A DNA stretch of 64,000 bases, from positions 3,410,001 through 3,474,000 of the forward strand of contig NZ_CP012070.1 in the NCBI RefSeq assembly GCF_001189535.1. Direction: 5' to 3'. This document shows positions 60,317 to 64,000 of the stretch, piece after piece; the first letter of the stretch is position 1, and each line of letters opens with the position of its first letter. This stretch comes from Arsenicicoccus sp. oral taxon 190 (GTDB taxonomy: Bacteria > Actinomycetota > Actinomycetes > Actinomycetales > Dermatophilaceae). Under the pieces are notes generated by a model. That model was not told the DNA's origin and searched no databases. It saw nothing but the letters and a program-made list of their open reading frames with translations. The position numbers and the translations under genes were made by a program.

Positions 60317-60386
60317 GACCCTACCGGGGGTAGAGGGATCGACCGGCCGTCGTTCAGCAGGCTGATTCTGCTACCCCCGGCGGGTC
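60317..60386. repeat. Intergenic palindromic repeat, copy 5
   Basis: Bounded by GACCCTACCGGGGGTAG and CTACCCCCGGCGGGTC. Inner GGATCGACCGGCC and GCAGGCTGATT match copy 2. Its left end carries the add -10 box. Between it and the next gene (60387-60466) I see nothing else. Confidence 0.8.
60318..60323 (-). promoter_or_regulatory. -10 box of the add leaderless promoter inside the repeat
   Basis: Minus-strand TAGGGT lies 7 nt before GTG 60310. Confidence 0.5.
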
Positions 60387-60466
60387 CTGGCCTTCGCCCT
60401 GGGCCGGACCCCAAATCAGCCTGAAGGGGGGTGACACTCCGACGACGGGTGCGATGGGATCGAGGC

Positions 60467-60697
60467 ATGGACATGAACAAGGTCGACGCCACGACCCCCG
60501 CCACCGAGTTCAGCTGGATCCGCGCCTGCGTCTACGGCGCGATCATGATGGTCGCCTGGGTCGTGATCACGCTGCTGATCCGGATGCTGACCTCCTGGGA
60601 GGACAGGGTCACGACCCCGGGGATCGGCTTCGGCATCGCGATGGGCATCGCCTTCGAGTACATCCGGCGGGGCGACGCCCGCAAGAAGCAGCGCTGA
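60467..60697 (+). CDS. Small two-helix membrane protein
   Basis: A 76-residue protein with two membrane helices (about 17-40 and 50-66: ACVYGAIMMVAWVVITLL and GFGIAMGIAFEYIRR) and a basic C-terminus. No family recognised. ATG 60467 was chosen; ATG 60473 is possible. It converges on the cupin gene with two bases between stops. Confidence 0.6.
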   Translation: MDMNKVDATTPATEFSWIRACVYGAIMMVAWVVITLLIRMLTSWEDRVTTPGIGFGIAMGIAFEYIRRGDARKKQR

Positions 60698-60699
60698 CG

Positions 60700-61056
60700 T
60701 CAGCCCTCGTCGCGGTGCACGCCCTCCGGGGTGAAGGCCGGAGTGCAGACCGCCAGGTATGTCGCCCCCTCCGGGCCCACCCGATAGCGGATCCGCTCGC
60801 CGGCGCGCGTCACGACGCTCTGACCTGCGAGGACGCTGGTGGGGCCACCGTCGTGGTCGACGATGACCTCACCGCCCAGCACCACCGTGACCTCGTCGAA
60901 GTCCGGCGTCTGGTAGGGCTCGGACCAGCCCGCGGGCGCCTCCATGCGAGCGACCGAGATCGTCCGATCGCGGGTGGACGCGGCGCCGACGTGCTCGTCG
61001 ATGATCTTGCCGCCGGGGACGGGGATGCGGACGGGATCGGTGATCAGCTCGGGCAT
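60700..61056 (-). CDS. Cupin domain protein
   Basis: A 118-residue single cupin. PYQTPDFDEVTVVLGGEVIV is the first cupin motif and GERIRYRVGPEGATYLAVC the second, with the metal His and Glu partly replaced (Asp-Glu at the first motif). Related proteins include EutQ-like cupins. Ligand unknown. Six bases upstream of the ATG is a TAGGCT box, so it is probably leaderless. It is convergent with the small membrane gene. Confidence 0.7.
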   Translation of the reverse strand: MPELITDPVRIPVPGGKIIDEHVGAASTRDRTISVARMEAPAGWSEPYQTPDFDEVTVVLGGEVIVDHDGGPTSVLAGQSVVTRAGERIRYRVGPEGATYLAVCTPAFTPEGVHRDEG

Positions 61057-61062
61057 GCAGCG

Positions 61063-61068
61063 AGCCTA
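61063..61068 (-). promoter_or_regulatory. -10 box of the cupin leaderless promoter
   Basis: Minus-strand TAGGCT, 6 nt before ATG 61056. Confidence 0.5.
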
Positions 61069-61126
61069 CCCAGCAGGCCGGGCGCCGGCGCTTGACGCAA
61101 TGTCTGTAGCCGCCGGCAGCCCGAGG

Positions 61127-61300
61127 TCAGCGCTTGGGCTTGCGGGCGTTCATCGCGAGGACGACCACGCCCGTCAGCACGAAGACCAGGGCCGGCAACC
61201 CGATCCTCACCGGTTGCCACACGCTCATGATCGCCAGCGGCACCAGCACGATCAGGCAGATCAGCACCGCCAGCACCTTGCCGGTCGTCCGGTCGCTCAT
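61127..61300 (-). CDS. Small membrane protein coupled to the acetyltransferase
   Basis: A 57-residue protein with two hydrophobic helices (VLAVLICLIVLVPLAIMSV and GLPALVFVLTGVVVLAM) and a basic tail. It overlaps the acetyltransferase stop at its ATG (ATGA), so it is probably translated with it. No family recognised. Confidence 0.55.
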   Translation of the reverse strand: MSDRTTGKVLAVLICLIVLVPLAIMSVWQPVRIGLPALVFVLTGVVVLAMNARKPKR

Positions 61301-61848
61301 GGGGTCTCCTTGTCGCGGTGGAGGCCGTGCCAGCGGTCCGCGGTGATGGCGAACCGTCGGTAGCGGGAGGGGATCCCGCAGTAGACATGATCCTCTCCCC
61401 TGCCCGTCTCGCTCATCCCGAGGCCCTGGAGGATGCGCACGGACGCGGGGTTGGCGTCGACCGCCTCGGCCCAGGCCTCGAGGAGGCCCAGTCCCTGGAA
61501 GGCGTGGTCGAGACCGGCCCGGGCGACCGCCCCACCGAGCCCTTGACCCCACCGCTCACGGCCACCGACCAAGTAACCAAGCTCGCGCCGACCCACGTCG
61601 CTGCCGTGGAGGTCGACGTAGCCCACCAGGGTCCCGTGCGCGTCGGCGCCCAACCTGATCAGGTCCGCGCCCCAGCCGTCGACAATCCTGGTGCGCCACC
61701 GCTCCTCGTGCTGGTCGACCGTGAGCTCCCCTCTCCACTCGGCCGCCTCGCAGAACTCCCGGTCCGCGCCCCACGACGCCAGGACAGTGGCGTCGGACAC
61801 GACCAACGGTCGCAGCCTGACGTCATGACGGTCGTTGGCGGGCGGCAT
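61297..61848 (-). CDS. GNAT-family N-acetyltransferase
   Basis: A 183-residue GNAT protein of the RimJ/RimL-like type. VRLRPLVVSDATVLASWGAD starts it; LVGYVDLHGSDVGRRELGYL and the acetyl-CoA loop RERWGQGLGG (about 97-106) plus ANPASVRILQGLGM follow. Substrate unknown. It starts eight bases after the aminotransferase stop and overlaps a small membrane gene at its end. Confidence 0.88.
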   Translation of the reverse strand: MPPANDRHDVRLRPLVVSDATVLASWGADREFCEAAEWRGELTVDQHEERWRTRIVDGWGADLIRLGADAHGTLVGYVDLHGSDVGRRELGYLVGGRERWGQGLGGAVARAGLDHAFQGLGLLEAWAEAVDANPASVRILQGLGMSETGRGEDHVYCGIPSRYRRFAITADRWHGLHRDKETP

Positions 61849-61856
61849 ACGGCTGG

Positions 61857-63002
61857 TCAGGAGACGGCTGAGCCGAGGCGACGAAGGCCCTCGGCGATGA
61901 CCTCGGGGCCGGTGCCGACGTTGAGACGGATGTGGTCGGCCCACGCCGCGCCGAACTCGCGGCCGATCCCCACGGCCAGGCGCGCGTCCGCCAGCAGCCG
62001 CGCCGCCGGGTCCTGGCCCAGGCCGAGGCCGCTCGCGTCGATCCAGGACAGGAAGGTCGCCTGCGCCGGCACCGCGATCCGCGCCCCGGCGGGCAGGCCG
62101 TCGCGCACCTGCTGGTGGTGGGCGGCGAGGTCGGTCACCAGCGCGTCGAGCCACGGGTCGCCTTGCAGGTAGGCGGCCTCCGACGCCAGGTAGCCGAGCT
62201 GCCCTGCGTGCCAGGGCGTTTCGTAGGGAAGCCCGCGAGTCATCCTGTCCCGCATGGCGTCCGACGCCGAGACGATCAGGGCCGCCTTGAGGCCGGCGAG
62301 GTTCCAGGCCTTGGAGGCCGCGTGCACCGCGACCCCGTGCGCGCGGGCCGCGTCCGAGACGGTGAGGTATGGCGTGAACGTGTGGCCCGGCAGCGTCAGC
62401 GGGGCGTGGATCTCGTCGCTCAGCACGACCGCGTCGTAACCGGACACGAGATCGGCCAGCGCCGTGAGGGACTCGCGGGTGTGCACCCAGCCGACGGGGT
62501 TGTGCGGGTTGCACAGCAGCACGGCCTTGGCGCCCGCCCGCAGCTCGCGCTCGATGCCCTCGAGGTCCAGCGCGTAGCACGAGTCGGACTGCAGCAGCGG
62601 GACTTCCACGGTACGCATGCCCGTCTCGCCACCCCAGCGGAAGAACGGCGGGTAGACCGGCGGCATGATGACGAAGGTGTCCCCCGGCGACAGCAGCGCC
62701 GAGATCGCGGCCATCATCCCCACCGACACGTCGGCGCACAGCGTCACCTGGTCGGCGTCCACGCCCCAGGACCACCGTCGCCCCGCGAAGCCCGCGAACG
62801 CCTCCTGCAGCCCCCGCCCGAAGCTCGGGTAGCCCGTGTCACCCAGCGCCACAGCGTGATTCAGCGCCTCGGCGACGGGCGACGCCAGCAGGCAGTCCAT
62901 CTCGGCGACCGGCATCGGCAGGACGTCGCGGTCGTAGAGGGTCCACTTGGCGCTGCGCCGCGCCCGCAGGTGCGGCAGGTCCAGCCACTCGACGTGGGTC
63001 AT
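61857..63002 (-). CDS. MalY/PatB-type aminotransferase (cystathionine beta-lyase family)
   Basis: A 381-residue fold-type I PLP enzyme. KWTLYDRDVLPMPVAEMDCL is the MalY/PatB start motif; VLLCNPHNPVG, VLSDEIHAPL and the PLP-Lys segment ASKAWNLAGLKAAL follow. Members cleave cystathionine or cysteine-S-conjugates, and some have regulatory roles. GGAGGAG is seven bases before the ATG. It lies 108 bases downstream of deoA's end, in a gap with two 50-bp-spaced palindromes. Confidence 0.92.
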   Translation of the reverse strand: MTHVEWLDLPHLRARRSAKWTLYDRDVLPMPVAEMDCLLASPVAEALNHAVALGDTGYPSFGRGLQEAFAGFAGRRWSWGVDADQVTLCADVSVGMMAAISALLSPGDTFVIMPPVYPPFFRWGGETGMRTVEVPLLQSDSCYALDLEGIERELRAGAKAVLLCNPHNPVGWVHTRESLTALADLVSGYDAVVLSDEIHAPLTLPGHTFTPYLTVSDAARAHGVAVHAASKAWNLAGLKAALIVSASDAMRDRMTRGLPYETPWHAGQLGYLASEAAYLQGDPWLDALVTDLAAHHQQVRDGLPAGARIAVPAQATFLSWIDASGLGLGQDPAARLLADARLAVGIGREFGAAWADHIRLNVGTGPEVIAEGLRRLGSAVS

Positions 63003-63025
63003 CTGTTCTCCTCCATCGCTCCGCG

Positions 63026-63088
63026 ATTGGTGACCAATCGTGGAAATCGGGGTGGTTTGAACGGTCCAAATCTCGATTGGTGACCAAT
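63026..63088. repeat. 50-bp-period palindromes ATTGGTGACCAAT upstream of the aminotransferase
   Basis: The 13-bp palindrome ATTGGTGACCAAT occurs at 63026-63038 and 63076-63088, again exactly 50 bp apart. The sequence between, on the minus strand, shares TTGGA and CGTTCA with the 57-kb units. It sits 24 bp before the aminotransferase start and after the deoA end. Confidence 0.8.
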
Positions 63089-63109
63089 CGCGGCGGAAGG
63101 GGGCGGGCG

Positions 63110-64000
63110 TCAGGCGATCCGTTCCATCACGACGTCTGGGCGCTCGGGCTGCCCCTCCCCGATCGACCACGCACCCTCGAGGGAGGCCACGGCCCGCTCG
63201 AACCGCTCGGGGGTGTCCGTGTGCAACGTCAGCAGCGGCTGCCCCTGCGTCACGGGATCGCCGGGCTTGGCGTGGATCTCGACGCCCGCGCCCGCCTGGA
63301 CCGGGTCCTCCTTGCGGGCGCGTCCGGCGCCGAGACGCCAGGCGGCGACGCCCACGGCATACGCGTCGAGGGACTGCAGCACCCCGCTCTCGGGCGCCGT
63401 GATGACGTGCTGCTCTGTGGCCGTGGGCAGCTCGGCGTCCGGGTCGCCACCCTGGGCGGCGATCATGCGGCGCCATACGTCCATCGCGCGGCCATCGGCC
63501 AGCGCGTCGGCGGGGTCGACATCGGATCGACCTGCGGCAGCGAGCATCTCGCGCGCCAGCGCGATCGTCAGCTCGACGACATCGGCGGGACCGCCACCGG
63601 CGAGCACCTCGACGGACTCCCGCACCTCCAGCGCGTTGCCGGCCGTGAGACCGAGCGGCGTCGACATGTCGGTGAGCAGCGCGACCGTGGTGACGCCGGC
63701 GTCCGTCCCGAGATCGACCATGGTGCGGGCGAGCTCGCGGGCGTCGTCCACGGTCTTCATGAAGGCGCCGGACCCGACCTTGACGTCGAGGACCAGCGCG
63801 CCGGTGCCCTCGGCAATCTTCTTGGACATGATCGAGCTGGCGATGAGCGGGATGGCCTCGACGGTGCCGGTGACGTCGCGCAGGGCGTAGAGCTTCTTGT
63901 CGGCGGGGGCGAGGCCCGAGCCGGCAGCGCAGATCACGGCGCCGACGTCCTCGAGCTGGCGCAGCATGGCGTCGTTGGACAACCCGGCCTGCCAGCCGCG
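63110..64000 (-). CDS. deoA: Thymidine phosphorylase, C-terminal part
   Basis: The frame is open to the last base of the window, so the N-terminus is missing; 296 residues are visible. KKLYALRDVTGTVEAIPLI, ASSIMSKKIAEG, ALVLDVKVGSGAFM and the late GDPVTQGQPLLTLHTDTP match the alpha/beta and C-terminal domains of pyrimidine nucleoside phosphorylases. It splits thymidine with phosphate to thymine and deoxyribose-1-phosphate. It belongs with add, the purine phosphorylase and pmmB, as in mycobacterial Rv3313-Rv3314. Confidence 0.94.
   Translation of the reverse strand, partial: RGWQAGLSNDAMLRQLEDVGAVICAAGSGLAPADKKLYALRDVTGTVEAIPLIASSIMSKKIAEGTGALVLDVKVGSGAFMKTVDDARELARTMVDLGTDAGVTTVALLTDMSTPLGLTAGNALEVRESVEVLAGGGPADVVELTIALAREMLAAAGRSDVDPADALADGRAMDVWRRMIAAQGGDPDAELPTATEQHVITAPESGVLQSLDAYAVGVAAWRLGAGRARKEDPVQAGAGVEIHAKPGDPVTQGQPLLTLHTDTPERFERAVASLEGAWSIGEGQPERPDVVMERIA

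Noticed and set aside
1..64000. tRNA, rRNA, IS elements or prophage genes
   Set aside because: No cloverleaf, rRNA, transposase or phage motif was seen on reading both strands.

Overview
The window is very GC-rich (roughly 72-73 %) and densely coded. Start and stop codons overlap often (ATGA, GTGA), GTG starts are common, and a PGRP amidase with LGFP repeats, F420-type LLM oxidoreductase, accA3/accD/accE carboxylase genes and galactofuranosyl transferases are present. All of this points to an actinobacterium. Gene order matches the Mycobacterium tuberculosis segments around Rv3274-Rv3285 (fadE25, purE, purK, GtrA, birA, accD5, accE5, maf, accA3) and Rv3303-Rv3314 (lpdA, deoD, pmmB, add, deoA), with local insertions. 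The amber/LAXTG protein, cell-wall genes and composition would fit a Micrococcales member such as the Intrasporangiaceae group; that placement is inference.

Region 1 (1-12.2 kb) is a cell-envelope island: the end of an LGFP-repeat amidase, then a minus-strand operon glf, glfT2, Wzm-type permease, Wzt-type ATPase and a DUF6541 membrane protein, all joined by overlaps or tiny gaps. A small GT2/DUF2304/LytR-CpsA-Psr operon follows on the plus strand and two more GT2 genes on the minus strand, one GlfT1-like. Together they look like a system that makes, exports and attaches a galactofuranose-containing polymer. Region 2 (12.2-24.4 kb) holds an acyl-CoA dehydrogenase, a JmjC-type oxygenase coupled to a small acidic protein, a GH13 trehalose-synthase-like enzyme, an LLM oxidoreductase, a large secreted FG-GAP protein, purE/purK and two membrane proteins.

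Region 3 (24.4-45 kb) is acyl-CoA and biotin metabolism: birA, class III cyclase and enoyl-CoA hydratase face accD5/accE; further on come a DUF885 peptidase-like protein, an antiporter fused to a UBP zinc finger, maf, two MerR regulators (one divergent from an acyl-CoA dehydrogenase/carboxylase pair with a LiuR-like operator), an interrupted LAXTG surface protein, a tryptophanase-like lyase, a VWA lipoprotein and accA3. Region 4 (45-64 kb) contains PfpI, an orphan MT0933-type antitoxin, lpdA, nucleoside salvage genes (purine nucleoside phosphorylase, pmmB, uridine-kinase-like, add, deoA), the DUF4129/DUF4350/MoxR/DUF58 module with SpoIIM-like and RDD neighbours, and a MalY-type aminotransferase.

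The non-coding part is unusually structured. I see five copies of a roughly 69-bp palindromic intergenic repeat often overlapping stop codons, two loci of a 50-bp-period element built on ATTGGTSACCAAT, a tandem 63-bp-period hairpin pair, several strong convergent terminator hairpins, and about twenty starts with a TANNNT-like box placed 6-7 nt upstream, as in leaderless transcripts. The octamer GTATGNCG (either strand) occurs about 67 times by eye count and accounts for nearly every GTATG in the window. I saw no rRNA, tRNA, CRISPR array, insertion sequence or prophage.
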